Counted from the stretch's first letter, positions 1 through 11,329 are shown. The stretch is 64,000 bases of DNA from Ascaphus truei (GCA_036426205.1 WSYH01000264.1:124001-188000), one strand, 5' to 3'. A program made the numbers and translations. Notes: generated by a model from the sequence alone, not told the origin.

Positions 1-700
1 GATAGCGCTGGCAAAGGCGGCTGCGGCTCGGAGGGGTATGGTCGGACCGGGTGAGGGATAGTGCCAGCGAAAAAAGCGATTCTCAGGGATCTGTAAAAAC
101 CATGGCAAGTTGAGTAATTACTTCTCCAGGCGCGATTGGCAGCCCCAGGTAAATGGTAAGGACAGGCTGGGGCTGGTAGAGGAGCATGGGTCCGCTGCTA
201 GGCGTACAGGCGGGATAGACTTATTTCAGTTTCCGGAAGGCTTCGAGAGGGTCTGGAGGGTTGGCGGTACGGGCCTAGTTTAAGGGGGATTAAATAGGCC
301 CGTCGGTGGCGGCTCTTGGGGGGTAGGTGCTTGTTCTTGCCAGACTGGGAGCTGGGCCGTTTGAGCCCGGGGGGAGTACGAGTGGGCAAGGTCAGTTATC
401 CATGACCTCGAGAGCCCGCTCGCGTAGGGGACACGAGGTCAGCGGTTCGAGGGCCGGCTGACCGTCCCCTCCCCCTCCTGACAAAGGAGCACACTCTGGC
501 AGGGAGTGCATTTACCCCATTAGGTTTTCTGTATAAATAAATAGCCGCGGCCATTTTACCTCCAGCTCCCGTTTCCTGTCTTTATTTGTACGTTGCATGT
601 GGGTACAAGGCGGGGGGAGAGGGGAACCGCCTGGAACCTCCCTGGTCATGAGCTTTCATCCTTCCGTAGGAAACCTTTATGACAACAATTGCAGAGCGTT
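1..700. other. GC-rich repeat-like sequence, no gene assigned
   Basis: No convincing gene. The stretch is GC-rich up to about 620 and has a TATA-like tract (tgtataaataaata) near 530. That makes it look like the tail or LTR of a retroelement, but no partner repeat or diagnostic protein is visible in the window. The reading frames present are short and have no recognisable motif. Confidence 0.3.
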
Positions 701-744
701 TATAGCAATAGTTTCTCTCTCCAGTCTTCCTTTGACACAAGCTC

Positions 745-1320
745 TGTAACATTTCTGAAGTGGCAGAATGCTTATCTTTTTTTTTCGGAATCCTCTCTGA
801 TTTGAGAAAGTTTTAACTGAAGACATACTGTAGGGATTTGCTCTTTTATTTCTCCAAAGCACCCTCTGCATCTTCCACTGCTAGCTGCACTTCTACATTT
901 TCTTGTTCCACTTGTTTCTTAAACTTTTCTATGTCATGGAGTTTCTCATTCCTTTCACTGAAAATGTCAGTCAAATCTGACATTTCCTTTTTCAGTTTTC
1001 TACTTTCTCTTTTTTTCAATCTCTTAAACAATCTTATCATAAGTATCCTTCAATTTACACCACTCTGTGCCGAGAACGCAGATCTCCATCTGACAGACTT
1101 TCAGCTCTGTGCTGAGACCATGCGCCTCCTTCTGAGAGACATCCTACTTCTGCTCCCATCAGCAAGGAGTTGTTTAATGAGACTCAAGATCTTGACAGCA
1201 GCAGCTGCAGCAGCATTTGACCAGTCCAGTTTAACCATCACATCTTCCAACTGGTTCTGCAAGTGATGCTTGTTTTCTCCAATGATGCACACTTAGAGAT
1301 CAATGTGGACTGCCACCTCT
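745..1320 (-). pseudogene. Myosin heavy chain tail (striated type), decayed pseudogene fragment
   Basis: Read on the minus strand, the segment translates in pieces to the coiled-coil rod of a sarcomeric myosin II heavy chain. About 1300-1220 gives CASLEK and LQNQLEDVMVKLDWSNAAAA. About 1160-1120 gives SQKEAHGLSTEL. About 1010-850 gives [20 protein letters not shown] followed by [18 protein letters not shown] and EDAEGALEK. About 840-760 gives a weaker LKSE-like continuation. The order and spacing match the family rod (LQNEVEDL, SQKEARSLSTEL, NLQQEISDLTEQ, ELEKAKKQVE, LEEAE). The pieces lie in different frames with in-frame stops, and no intron interrupts them, so this is probably a processed or transposed fragment. 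Only about 170 rod residues are covered, so the source paralogue cannot be named. Confidence 0.72.
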
Positions 1321-2831
1321 TTGGCTCCGCCTTGGCTTTTTCCTCTTTATCCAATTTTTCACATAACAGATCACCATCATATCTGCCAGTTTGCAGTATA
1401 TTTTCAGTGTGTCAAGGTATCATCACTTGTTTGTCCTAGGTCCTCTTCTCTACTGTGTCTCCGGACATCTTTCTCAGAAGCATCTGGGGACTCTGCCTTT
1501 CCCCAGATGAATCTTCCAGTCACTCTGGTCTGTAGTACTTCTCGGAATGCAGGCATCTTGGCCAGCAGACTTCCCAGAGAGCAGGTGTCTCAGCATCCTT
1601 CCGACACATGTCTGCCCGACATCTCCAAATATTTCCACCACTTCCTCTGCAAGCAAACTATGCAGTTTTTTTTTTATTTACTCTTCCTAATTACATTGTA
1701 GATTCTGACACATCAACAGTACTGGTCACACACTAATTGTTAAAAGCTTCTGCATTTTTCTTGCATCCACAATGCGTAGCTTGCTACTGCAGCTGCTTGG
1801 CAAGCTAAAAAAAAAACATTTCTCTTGCCGATGGTACTGGTCTTTTTCTGGAGCCACGTAGGAATGCTCACTCCTGAAGCGACACTGTCTTGTGTGGCTG
1901 GGCTTACTACATAATAAATATATTAAATCTTTAATTCTGGTTCTTTGGGTGTATTCTTCACACTGACTACAGGAGGGGCTACTGCATAAATACATTTTAC
2001 AATACATATGCTGTGAACACTGTTGGTAACCATAGTATGGTCGGCAGACTTTAATTGCAGACTCTGAACTTATAGGTCACCTTCTATAGCTGTCTCACTC
2101 CTGCTGTGCAGCCATTTTGAAAACCCACAAACCTTTCAGTGAGTGCCCATATGCTCCACCATATATAATAAAAAGTCTCTTCAGGGCACTTTGACTTTTG
2201 TCTGCGCCTGTCTTTTAGGGTAACACAGTCTTTTAGGGTAACTTAGAGGACAATTACCAAGGTCTTAGTTCCCTAAATTTCTACCTGCTTTATTTCTCCC
2301 AAGGAGTAGAACTGCAGCATACAAAAAACAAATAGAATAGAAACAAAACCCTAGCTAAACTGAGTTCTAACTACAGTATTCAGGTGTGTCACTCCATACG
2401 TTACCATCCACGTCCCCATCACTAGAATGGCCTTTCAGATTGACTCTCCGCGGGTTCTTAGTCATCAACTCATCAATCCAAAGTATTGATTAACAAGCTA
2501 AGAATGGAGGCTGTGGAAAGTAAATCTTAAGGAAGTGGAGTGAAGTGGACCATGACACAGAAGTAGGAAACCGATGTGTGGAGGAACACACTAGAAGATG
2601 TGTGGCCACACAGAGACTGCACAAGTGTGGCTTAGCACCTGAGTGAGCACTAAATACCGGTGTCCTCCCAAACTGCTCTAATCCAGAACCACATACCCCA
2701 TATGCCACAACATCTTGGCAGAGACCCTCCAAAATGTACATCCAGCAGATGGGCCTTCACTATTTGATTTGTTTGTGAGAGCATTGAGATTTTTTTTCCC
2801 TTCCATTTAAAATGTGCTACACTATACTGTT
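1321..2831. other. Intronic sequence without recognised gene
   Basis: AT-leaning sequence with short open frames on both strands and no family motif. A possible weak continuation of the myosin pseudogene at about 1320-1400 (minus) could not be confirmed. Nothing else was recognised. Confidence 0.4.
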
Positions 2832-4519
2832 CAGGGGTGAGCAAACTTTTTATGCCGAGCCCCTCTTTTCATCCATGAAATTTCTCGGGTTCCCCCTGCA
2901 TGATGTAATCAAAATCACATGAAAAAAAAAAAACCTTTATTAAACGGTATACAATGTAAATACAAATATGTCTAAATACTTACATATTTCAACAGTTCGC
3001 GCTTGCAAAATTAGGCTGCGTCCATGCTGCTGCTGAGAGTGGTGACATCACGAACTCTCCAAGCATGAGCACAGGGTGTCCTGCATAATTTTGCAAGCAT
3101 GAGCGGGGGGGGTGGAGGGGGGATGGATCGAGGCTATTTTTGTGTGTGACTGTGTGTGTGTGGCTGTGTGTGTGTTTGCATTGACTGCTGCTGAGTGCGC
3201 TTCAAAGTCAATTTTGTTTTTCTCCCCAAGCGCCAAGCTTTGGAGAGCGTACGTGCACAAAGGCAATCCTTTTGGTGGGGGGGGGGGGAATTCATCCACC
3301 TCTTTGCTACCTCCCTTCCCCCCCACCCCCACATTTGTTTCCTTCCCCTCCCATTTTTTACTTCTCACATTTGCCTTTTTATTCTCTCTGCTCTTTGGCT
3401 TCCTGTCCCCAGTGTCAACCACACTCCTACCTACAGTATTATGTATTATTTATTCATTTTTTTCCATTTTCAATGTTGTGTTTACACTTTTTTTTACATT
3501 ATTTCTGTACATTCTTAGTATGATTGATATAGTGGCAGCCTACCCTTTCACTTGCAGAGGATCGCAGCGAAGCAGGTTGCCAGGGGAGGAGAGCAGGACC
3601 ACAGTGCTATTGCTGGGCAGACACCGGAAAGAGCGGCGTTTGAACTCACAACGCAGCTCCTCCCCCATACCTCCAAAGCCCCCATGCGTGCGCACACACA
3701 CCATCATGTGGTCGCCACCTGCACTATCCTGTTTGCCCGACCGCGCCCATCTTCTTCGGCTGCCCGCCCGCGCACATCTTCTTGACCACCCGCGCACAGC
3801 TTTTTCGCCCTCCAGCGTCTGCCTACCCGCGCACACCAGGTTTTGCCGCATACCATATGCGCCCCCCCTAGATAATCTTGCGCCCCCCAGTTTGCGCATT
3901 GCTGCATTCAATCATAACACCCACACACAATCACAACACACACAGCACACATACTCATATTACAACCAACACAACACACACAGAGACAACACACAGACAC
4001 AACAAACACACCACTCAATCACAACACACACACACAACACACTCAATCACAACACCCACACACTCAATCACAACACACACAGACACAATACACACTCAAT
4101 CACAACACCCACACCCACACCCACAATAACAACCAACACTGCCACAACACACACACACACTCACAACACACACAACAGAAACTCAATCACAACCAACACA
4201 GACACAACACACACAACACAACATACAATCATAACAGTCACACACTTTCACCTGGGGGGGGGAGTACAAGCATGCTCTGGTCCCCCGTGTTTTACTGCAA
4301 ACTGGGGTGAAGAAACAGACAGGAGGAGGAGGGGTTGTCTGTGTGCAGAGAGAAGCCCCGCCCCCGCAGCAAGCCACAGCACAGAGAAGCAGCAGCATGG
4401 AGCTGAGCCCGTGCACAGCATCTGCCCGCCCCCAAGGTTTCGCCGCACACCGCCTATGCCCCCCTAAATAATCTTGCCCCCCCAAGGGGCGCAAACCCCC
4501 AGTTTGCGCTCCGCGGCTG
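2832..4519. mobile_element. hAT-like non-autonomous DNA element(s), composite
   Basis: The left end reads CAGGGGTGAGCAAACTTTTT at 2832. The right end at 4490-4519 reads, in reverse complement, CAGCCGCGGAGCGCAAACT. Both resemble the terminal repeats of vertebrate hAT-type MITEs. A second copy of the same right end lies at 3868-3904 (reverse complement CAGCAATGCGCAAACTGGGG). The block is therefore probably two nested or tandem copies separated by CA-rich DNA. No transposase was found and no 8-bp duplication was visible. The long open frame across this block is low-complexity and is not a gene. Confidence 0.5.
3905..4245. repeat. CA/ACAC low-complexity tract
   Basis: An irregular array of short units built from cacaac, acacac and aatcacaac fills this interval. 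It is a purine/pyrimidine-alternating simple repeat inside the hAT-like block. It encodes only threonine/histidine/asparagine-rich shadows. Confidence 0.9.
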
Positions 4520-4825
4520 TATATCCTTTTATTTTTATCTCTTGGCATTTTTTGTGGCTTATCCTTAAGTTTCTTAAGATCTACCGTACATAAGCAGTTA
4601 ATCAGGTTTTGATGCTATTCAGTACGGTTTGATATATCTACAGAATATCACTGCTTTGGATTTATTATTATTTTGAATATTTTTGAGCACCTAATTTGAT
4701 ATATGTTTAAATAAAAATGTACTAGTAACACAGTCTAAGTTATAAATAGTAATATCTTAGAAAGTTATTCAAACTTTCACTAGTATTGTTTACCATACTC
4801 TTTAAATATATTTTTCTATTTACAG

Positions 4826-4940
4826 GAAAAAAAATCTATTTATTTCCATTTGAGCACACTGGCAGATTTTACAATCGAGATGTTTGATGTTCTTGATGAA
4901 ATCAACTATCAGTCTTACAATGACTTTGTTCTCAGAGTGG
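4826..4940 (+). CDS. adcy1: Adenylate cyclase type 1, C2 catalytic-domain exon
   Basis: A 115-nt internal exon. The acceptor (tttctatttacag) ends at 4825 and the donor gtaaga starts at 4941. The frame beginning GAA gives EKKSIYFHLSTLADFTIEMF followed by DVLDEINYQSYNDFVLRV and one base of the next Gly codon. This is part of the second cytosolic (C2) cyclase domain, which pairs with C1 to convert ATP to cAMP at the plasma membrane. The run HLSTLADF.IEMFDVLDEINYQSYNDFVLRV is typical of the calmodulin-stimulated type 1 enzyme; types 2, 5, 6 and 8 differ here. It ends in phase 1 and joins the exon at 34104 to restore [12 protein letters not shown]. No stop or frameshift is present. Type assignment rests on recalled family sequences. 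Upstream exons lie outside the window. Confidence 0.93.
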
Positions 4941-5662
4941 GTAAGATATAATTTCTATTTAACTTTTGCACACAAGATCATTGAATTGTAGCTCTATTAC
5001 TGTTTCACTTTCTTTTTTTATAGTGGTTGATTTATCAGATTATATTATAAGAACTATTGAGACAATAGATATACTGTATGTTTGTTTGGGGCGGATGAAG
5101 GTAGAGGGATGCTTTTTTGTTATGGTAGGTGCCCTACTGTAGGTGGTTGGTTAATCCTCCAGAGGTGATTCTGGTAAGTGTTAACTCCTTTGTTACCTTA
5201 GCAGTAAAGGTAGCCAAGGGGCTAGGTAGTGTCGTTTTTTATTGTATTAGCTTGGTAACGACAGGCATAAACGCAGGTTAACATTATTTCTACCATAGGG
5301 TTCTTTAATAATATATATTACAGAAGCATAAGATAGAAATATTATTAAAGTGATCATGATGTGGTAATTAATGCGTTAATTTCCGCATCACAACTTTGCA
5401 TCAAATATCACCCCCGTTAAATTATTACAGCAATCAGTATTCCATTATAATATTGCAGTATTTATTTTTTTACCAGGTGAAATATTCACTCCTTTTAATG
5501 GAGGTTAATGTATCTGGACCATAGTTTAGTATCAAAAACCTATTCTTCTGATTAGGGCTATATGAACTTTACCAGATAAGCTTCTCCTATGTTTTTCTTG
5601 AACTTTCCAAAAAAATCCCTAGAATTTTTTAACCTGAAAGTTTGGGCAAAATTAGATAGGGG
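4941..5662. other. ADCY1 intron, no feature
   Basis: AT-rich intron start. No repeat family, ORF or RNA gene was recognised. Confidence 0.5.
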
Positions 5663-6748
5663 TGTCACGGGAGACCAAGTCTTATTAACACATTAATACC
5701 GGGTTTCTGGATTGAGCACAACAAGGAGGGTAAAATAAATTGTAATTTTTTTTCCTTTTAAGACAAACACACAATTCTTTACAATTACACTTATTATACA
5801 CTTACTGGGATGGGGAAATGAAAAATAATGTCCACGGAACAAATAACTCAGTCTCTGGGCACCACTGCAAGGGTGCGGGGTGGTGCGCGAAATCGAGCCA
5901 TGCGACAGTCCTTGGCTCGGGGCACGGGATGCAGCCCCTGTAACTCCACCGAACGAAAACTTTTCGTTAAGTCCTTATAGAATTCGTTCGGGAATCCTTA
6001 GCTCAAACAAATTCTGGAAGAGGGGTGCAATTCTTTGTAACGATGTTTTAACACCTCACACTCTGGAACTCTGCGGACGCTGGAACTGACCTTGGTTGAA
6101 GCTCAAGATGTTTCTTAGCTGAATCTTAGATGAATCTGACTTAAATAGAGGAACAAAGTTCATCAATAGTGCTCAGAATAACTGTAGAGGAATATTTGTA
6201 ATAATGTCAATATAGACTTCCTTGATTGAAGATATAGTGATGCAGGCGTCTGATATAACTGTGAGTAATGGGTGTATAGGTGAGCGTAGTGTATAAGACA
6301 TATATATTGAAGTCCTAGGGGTGCTGTGAGTGGAGAATGATTAGCTCCAACACATTACTCCTAATGAGGACAATGTCACACACGCTTGCAACCACCTTGA
6401 AAATACACCTTCCAGCAAAGAAAAGGAAAAAAAACTCACATGAGAAAAGCCTTTTAACCACAAGCTGTTATCCTGATCATCTTTGGCTGTGCCCTGACAC
6501 ACTGCGTCCTGCGTCCTGCAGCATACGAATCTGACTTAAACCGGGCTTCAGGCATTCTTATAGGTTTTAGACTCCTATCCTTAACCTGTACAGCCAATGC
6601 CCCCATGGGAATAACTTTTTTCACCTATCCCAGACTTGCCAGTAGCTCATAAACCTGGCAGAGGTGGCTTCCCAGTCTGCTTAGAGCATGCGCTAACTTG
6701 GCACCTAAGCTGCTTAGCATACGGGACCCAACCCCTTACCTGGTGACA
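5663..6748 (-). mobile_element. Gmr1-like solo LTR remnant
   Basis: The left edge TGTCACGGGAGACCAAGT resembles the reverse complement of the 3' edge of the Gmr1-like LTR that ends at 38297 (TGTCACGGGAGGCCAGGT). The following 200 bases keep patchy similarity: taaaa.aaattg, acacacaat, tact.gggg, ctcca.cg. The right edge (ccccttacctggtgaca, ending 6748) resembles the reverse complement of that LTR's start (taccccctcaccgtgaca). No matching target duplication was found and the middle is diverged, so this is an old or related-subfamily LTR. Confidence 0.45.
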
Positions 6749-7232
6749 GTAAGTCTGGGGATCGGCTACCATTTGTTGATAGCCTATACTTCACACCGGT
6801 ATAGGGTACTTTACTATATCCAGCTCGCCCTAACACCTTAGGGTCTCTGAGGCTTTCATCTCCGGACTTCTCTAGACCCTGGGGCACCAGCTCAGCAGGG
6901 TGCCCTTTGAAGTACAGAGTTGTAAATCCCTCAGCTCATTCATCCCAAACATATGCACATGTTAATGGATTCACTGCTGGGCTGACAGGAAAGGGTTCCT
7001 GTCTTTATATTTTAAAATACCTAAAACACAGTTTATTTTCATATATTGTTTCTATATGAGTTGGTGGTATTAGAACAACATGTATGTGTATAGACTACAA
7101 ACGAACTAATAACGCTCTCTATCAGCGCTGGATCCAATTGGCGATTGTGATAGTTAACATCAAACAAAATGTGCGCGATATAACAATAAGTGAAACAACA
7201 GCTGCCAGGCAAACAATAGACATTTCCAAATC
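6749..7232. other. Intronic sequence, no feature recognised
   Basis: No gene or repeat end is visible before the Penelope-like inverted arm begins at about 7233. Confidence 0.4.
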
Positions 7233-7788
7233 TAACATAACATACACATATACAAAAAGCTAAGTCCCCGGCGCTAATGAGTTAAAGTCCACAGTACCAT
7301 GATCCAAAAGACAGTCCTTGATGGAAATGACAGTCCTGGCAATGGGTGGATTAACCAATACAGTTCAGAGTGGCTTTGATGGTCTTCAGAATGTACTCCA
7401 GATGGTCTCTGTAATAAATAAAAAAGACACACCAATTGCGCAGTATGTAAAGAACCACAGCCCTGACTAGGATGGAAACAACTCTAACTTACAAGAAAAG
7501 ATCTTGTGCAATCAAGGGAGAGAATCTGTACTGCGCTGCGTGTCCACCTCGACATCCACGAAACCCAAGTGGTTTAAACGGGGTGATTTCCCTTGTACTT
7601 GGTGGTGCCCTCAGGAATCCAGCATGAGCCGCCACAGCAAGCGTGTAGAGAAACGAACACAGCCTAGTGTAAAAACGTACTTACACTTTATTACATAAAA
7701 ACAAACATACTACCAACACTTACAATTCGAATTGATAGCGAATGTGGCCAACGGATGCTGTCCTCAACCTGCATACACGTGGGATACT

Positions 7789-7850
7789 AAGCTCCTCCTC
7801 CCTACGCGTTTCGTGACATTATGTCACTTCCTCGGGGGTTGTGGAAGCTT
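7789..7850 (-). ncRNA. Hammerhead-like motif, degenerate (PLE left arm)
   Basis: The reverse complement has AAGCTTCC, then CCGAGGA in place of CUGAGGA (U4 changed). Stem II is GTGAC-ataat-GTCAC, followed by GAAACGCGTA and GGGAGGAGGAGCTT. It is the diverged twin of the motif at 9673-9734. The changed core base predicts loss of cleavage. Confidence 0.45.
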
Positions 7851-8153
7851 GGTGAATGAACTCATTAAATATACAGTGTAATTGATAGACTTGCCCACTA
7901 ATGGGCATGCAACTTAAGATTGACAGATCAAGAAGGACACAAGCTGGCTGACAATATTACAAGAAAGCTGCTGGGGTTAAGTGTACCTTCACTGCCATAT
8001 CTATCATAAAAAACAACAACATTAGAACATTAAAAAACAACATTAGAACATTAAAAAATATATAAACAATAAAAGGATATTGTGGTGGATACTTACTAAA
8101 CTCGATATAGATAAAGGATGAGAAGAAATATTGAAAGCTAAACATCCTAATTT

Positions 8154-9062
8154 CTAGGGATATTTCAAGAATGCTGCCAAATCGAAGTCTATATTAAGGC
8201 CAAGGGGAGACAGAGTTTTAAGGACATATATCCAATAACTCTCACGCTTGGATATAATGCCAAGTCTGTCTCCCCCACGCCAATTAGACTTCGGGTTATC
8301 AATGCCCATGCAGGTTAGGCCCTCCGGATTCTGATTGTGCTTCAATCTAAAATGATTAGAGACACTATGGGTTTCGAGACCCCTTTTGATATTATATATG
8401 TGCTCAGCAAACCGCCGCTTTAGGGGTCTCCCTGTACGGCCAACATATTGCAACCCACATGGGCATTGTAAAAAATACACACAAAATTCGGTTTTACAAT
8501 TAATAAAGGTTTCTATATCATAGGAGATTCCAGTGACGTTGGATTTAAAACATTTGCTTTTGACACTGTGTTTACATCCAACACACTTTGAACAAACATA
8601 GTACCCCTTTAGGTCATTAAGCAAGGTGACATGGCGGTCTCTAAGATTATCAAGAGGACGACTGGGGGACAAATGAGATTTTAAATTCCTGCCCCGTTTA
8701 TATACTATTTTGGGTTGATCTGGAAGGTAATTCTTAAGGATCGGATGCCTTTGAAGGATGCCCCAATGTTTTTTAAAAAACTGTGATATGATGGGAGCCA
8801 AACCACTATACTGGGTGACAAACATAGGGTCCCATCCTTGGGGTTTAGATCTCACTGAGTCCTTACAAATTAGGGTTTTCCTATCTATTTTGTCTACCTC
8901 AGATATAGCGGAATCTATATCCCGCTTCTTGTAGTCTCGCTCCAAGAATCTGTCCCTAAGCTCACTAACCTGTTGTTTATATACCTTATCATTAGAGCAA
9001 TTCCGCTTAATTCTTAGGGCTTGGCCCTTGGGAATGTTTTGTAGCCACTTGGGGCACCCCAG
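8154..9062 (-). pseudogene. PLE C-terminal region: linker plus GIY-YIG endonuclease
   Basis: The open frame continues upstream of its first ATG (8945) to about 9062, reading PKWLQNIPKGQALRIKRNCS then the MERDYKKRD stretch. That is the conserved post-RT/thumb segment of Penelope-like proteins. After a Cys cluster (YYVCSKCVGCKHSVKSKC) comes the GIY-YIG nuclease. It includes VYFLQCPCGLQYVGRTGRPL, an Arg/His-bearing helix (RRFAEHI), and RESYWIYVLKTLSPLGLNID with the candidate catalytic Glu. GIY-YIG nucleases nick target DNA to prime reverse transcription in this class. The frame is open to a stop at 8154 but the RT domain is absent, so the copy is dead by 5' truncation. Its neighbour at 9076 is the inverted partner. 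Confidence 0.85.
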
Positions 9063-9075
9063 ATCCGATCCTTAA

Positions 9076-9369
9076 GAATATGTTGGCCGTACAGGGAGAC
9101 CCCTAAAGCGGCGGTTTGCTGAGCACATATATAATATCAAAAGGGGTCTCAAAACCCATAGTGTCTCTAATCATTTTAGATTGAAGCACAATCAGAATCC
9201 GGAGGGCCTAACCTGCATGGGCATTGATAACCCGAAGGGCCAAGGGGAGACAGACAGACTTGTCATTATATCCAAGCGTGAGAGTTATTGGATATATGTC
9301 CTTAAAACTCTGTCTCCCCTTGGCCTTAATATAGACTTCGATTTGGCAGCATTCTTGAAAGATCCCTAG
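9076..9369 (+). pseudogene. PLE GIY-YIG endonuclease fragment
   Basis: Encodes the last ~97 residues of the same protein as the left copy: YVGRTGRPLKRRFAEHIYNI, then NPEGLTCMGIDNPKGQGETD, then RESYWIYVLKTLSPLGLNID to FLKDP and stop. The first half of the nuclease, including the GIY strand, is lacking. NPKGQGETDRL replaces the left copy's NPKSNWRGGDRL, so the two copies derive from distinct insertions or have diverged since inversion. Confidence 0.78.
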
Positions 9370-9672
9370 AAATTAGGATGTTTAGCTTTCAATATTTCTT
9401 CTCATCCTTTATCTATATCGAGTTTAGTAAGTAACCACCACAATATCCTTTTATTGTTTATATATTTTTTAATGTTCTAATGTTGTTTTTTAATGTTCTA
9501 ATGTTGTTGTTTTTTATGATAGATATGGCAGTGAAGGTACACTTAACCCCAGCAGCTTTCTTGTAATATTGTCAGCCAGCTTGTGTCCTTCTTGATCTGT
9601 CAATCTTAAATTGCACGCCCATTAGTGGGCAAGTCTATCAATTACACTTTATATTTAATGAGTTCATTCACC

Positions 9673-9734
9673 AAGCTCCCACATCCCCTGAGGAAGTGAC
9701 ATAATGTCACGAAACGCGTAGGGAGGAGGAGCTT
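9673..9734 (+). ncRNA. Hammerhead ribozyme-like motif (type I) in PLE
   Basis: Helix I: AAGCTCC (9673-9679) pairs with GGAGCTT (9728-9734), and TCCC pairs with GGGA next to the core. Core CTGAGGA lies at 9688-9694. Stem II is GTGAC-ataat-GTCAC (9696-9710). Then GAAAC, a 2-nt loop and GTA (9711-9720) give a two-base-pair helix III and a predicted cut after A9720. One extra A sits between the core and stem II. Small type I hammerheads with tiny helix III are established in Penelope-like elements. Activity here is inferred. Confidence 0.6.
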
Positions 9735-10290
9735 AGTATCCCACGTGTATGCAGGTTGAGGACAGCATCCGTTGGCCACATTCGCTACCAATTCGAATTG
9801 TAAGTGTTGGTAGTATGTTTGTTTTTATGTAATAAAGTGTAAGTACGTTTTTACACTAGGCTGTGTTCATTTCTCTACACGCTTGCTGTGGCGGCTCATG
9901 CTGGATTCCTGAGGGCACCACCAAGTACAAGGGAAATCACCCCGTTTCAACCACGTGGGGTTCGTGGATGTCGAGGTGGACACGCAGCGCAGTACAGATT
10001 CTCTCCCTTGATTGCACAAGATCTTTTCTTGTAAGTTAGGGTTGTTTCCATCCTAGTCAGGGCTGTGGTTCTTTACATACTGCGCAATTGGTGTGTCTTT
10101 TTTATTTATTACAGAGACCATCTGGAGTACATTCTGAAGACCATCAAAGCCACTCTGAACTGTATTGGTTAATCCACCCATTGCCAGGACTGTCTTTTCC
10201 ATCAAGGACTGTCTTTTGGATCATGGTACTATGGACTTTAACTCATTAGCGCCGGGGACTTAGCTTTTTGTATATGAACATGTATGTGTA

Positions 10291-11329
10291 TGTAACGCGT
10301 AGCTCACCACAAACGAAGCACGACCGCGGTGCTGAGGTAGGGAATTGGTTAACGCCGACCCATGGCCACGCGGGCGCGCCTAGGATGTCGAGTAGTCGTT
10401 CAGGCCAGGTCAGGATTACAAATAGGAGAATAATCAAGGTACTTGCCAGGTTCAGGAGTGGAGAGTTGCGGATCGTCAGAGTGTGTAGCCAAGTTCAAGA
10501 TTGGAGAGTAGCGGATTGTCGGGGTACGTAGCCAGGTTCAGGATAGGAGAATATCGGATTGTTGGAGTACTTAGCTAAGGTCAGGACTGGAGACTGGAGA
10601 CAGGAGAATGCTCGTACAGTGCCGGATCAGGAGAGGAGAGGTGCGGAATCCAAGAGAAGCAGGGTCAGGCAACAAGAGGTTAATCAGCAAGGTAAGGCAA
10701 GGCAGGGCAAGGTCTCAGGAGCTGGAATGCAGCAAGACACGGCGTCACACTAGGTTATGCTCAGCAATGACTTATTGCAACAGGAAGGTATATATAGGAG
10801 GAGCCTCCAATAACCAGCCAGGGAGGAACCAGGACGTGTGTCTCAATAGGCTGCTGGTGCACGGAGGCATGCCCTAGGATACAGCCTGATTGGAAATGGG
10901 GGCGAACCGATCGCGTGGTGACCTGCGCGTGTCACAGAGGTCAGAGGGCGGAGCCTGCATCGTGCGTCACTCCCACGCCGGGCCTGGGTCTCCCTAGAGA
11001 GAATGGGGGTGGAGCCGATCGTGTGTCAACACGCACGCGTTGCGAAGGTCACGGGGCGGAACCTGAGGTGCGAGTCACTCGTGTCGTTTCTGTCCATCAC
11101 CGGAGCGGAGGCGGGACTGAGAACACGTGTCAGCGGGGAGGCTGGACGAATGTACCTGTGGTGCATCAGAGCGTGGGGCAGAGACAGTATCCTAAGCTGG
11201 GGGCTTAGACCGTGCAAGAACCACACGCGGCCGTGCGTAGTGGGACCACGAGAGCGCACATCCTGAGTGTCCATCATGGGAGGCTTGTTGAGGTGAGGGG
11301 ACGGTCTGCCAGGATGGTGAATCCTCACA
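10291..11329 (-). mobile_element. 3' LTR of truncated Ty3/gypsy chromovirus
   Basis: Plus-strand edges are TGTAACGCG at 10291 and CTCACA at 11329, so on the element strand it begins TGTGAG and ends TTACA. The right edge is preceded (element sense) by a G-tract polypurine stretch (agggggggggtac-like, plus strand 11330-11341). The left edge resembles the LTRs at 15201 and 20230 (TGTAACG...CACAAAC...CTGAGGT). Length is 1039 bp. The matching 5' LTR is absent. Confidence 0.7.

Larger units (their letters stand above)
7233..9062 (-). mobile_element. Penelope-like element (PLE) 3' part, left inverted copy
   Basis: A minus-strand 5'-truncated Penelope-like retroelement. It covers the end of the ORF (8154-9062) plus a 3' untranslated region down to about 7233 that carries a degenerate hammerhead motif. 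The reverse transcriptase palm is missing. The region 7233-8443 is repeated in reverse orientation at 9076-10290, so the two copies form arms of about 1.2 kb around a spacer of about 630 bp. Confidence 0.8.
9076..10290 (+). mobile_element. Penelope-like element 3' part, right inverted copy
   Basis: Plus-strand counterpart of the left copy. It starts inside the GIY-YIG domain (YVGRTGRPLKRRFAEHI) and runs through the 3' region to tatatgaacatgtatgtgta. At 10290 it abuts the LTR of the truncated chromovirus. Differences from the left arm are scattered substitutions and small indels, which shows both copies have aged. Confidence 0.8.

Noticed and set aside
838..1266. Plus-strand open frame of 142 codons
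   Set aside because: It is the antisense shadow of the minus-strand myosin rod pseudogene; Ser/Leu/Phe-rich with no motif.
3112..4467. Longest open reading frame in the window (451 codons, plus)
   Set aside because: It crosses hAT-like ends and the CA-rich tract. The translation is Thr/His/Asn low-complexity with no domain, so it is a composition artefact.
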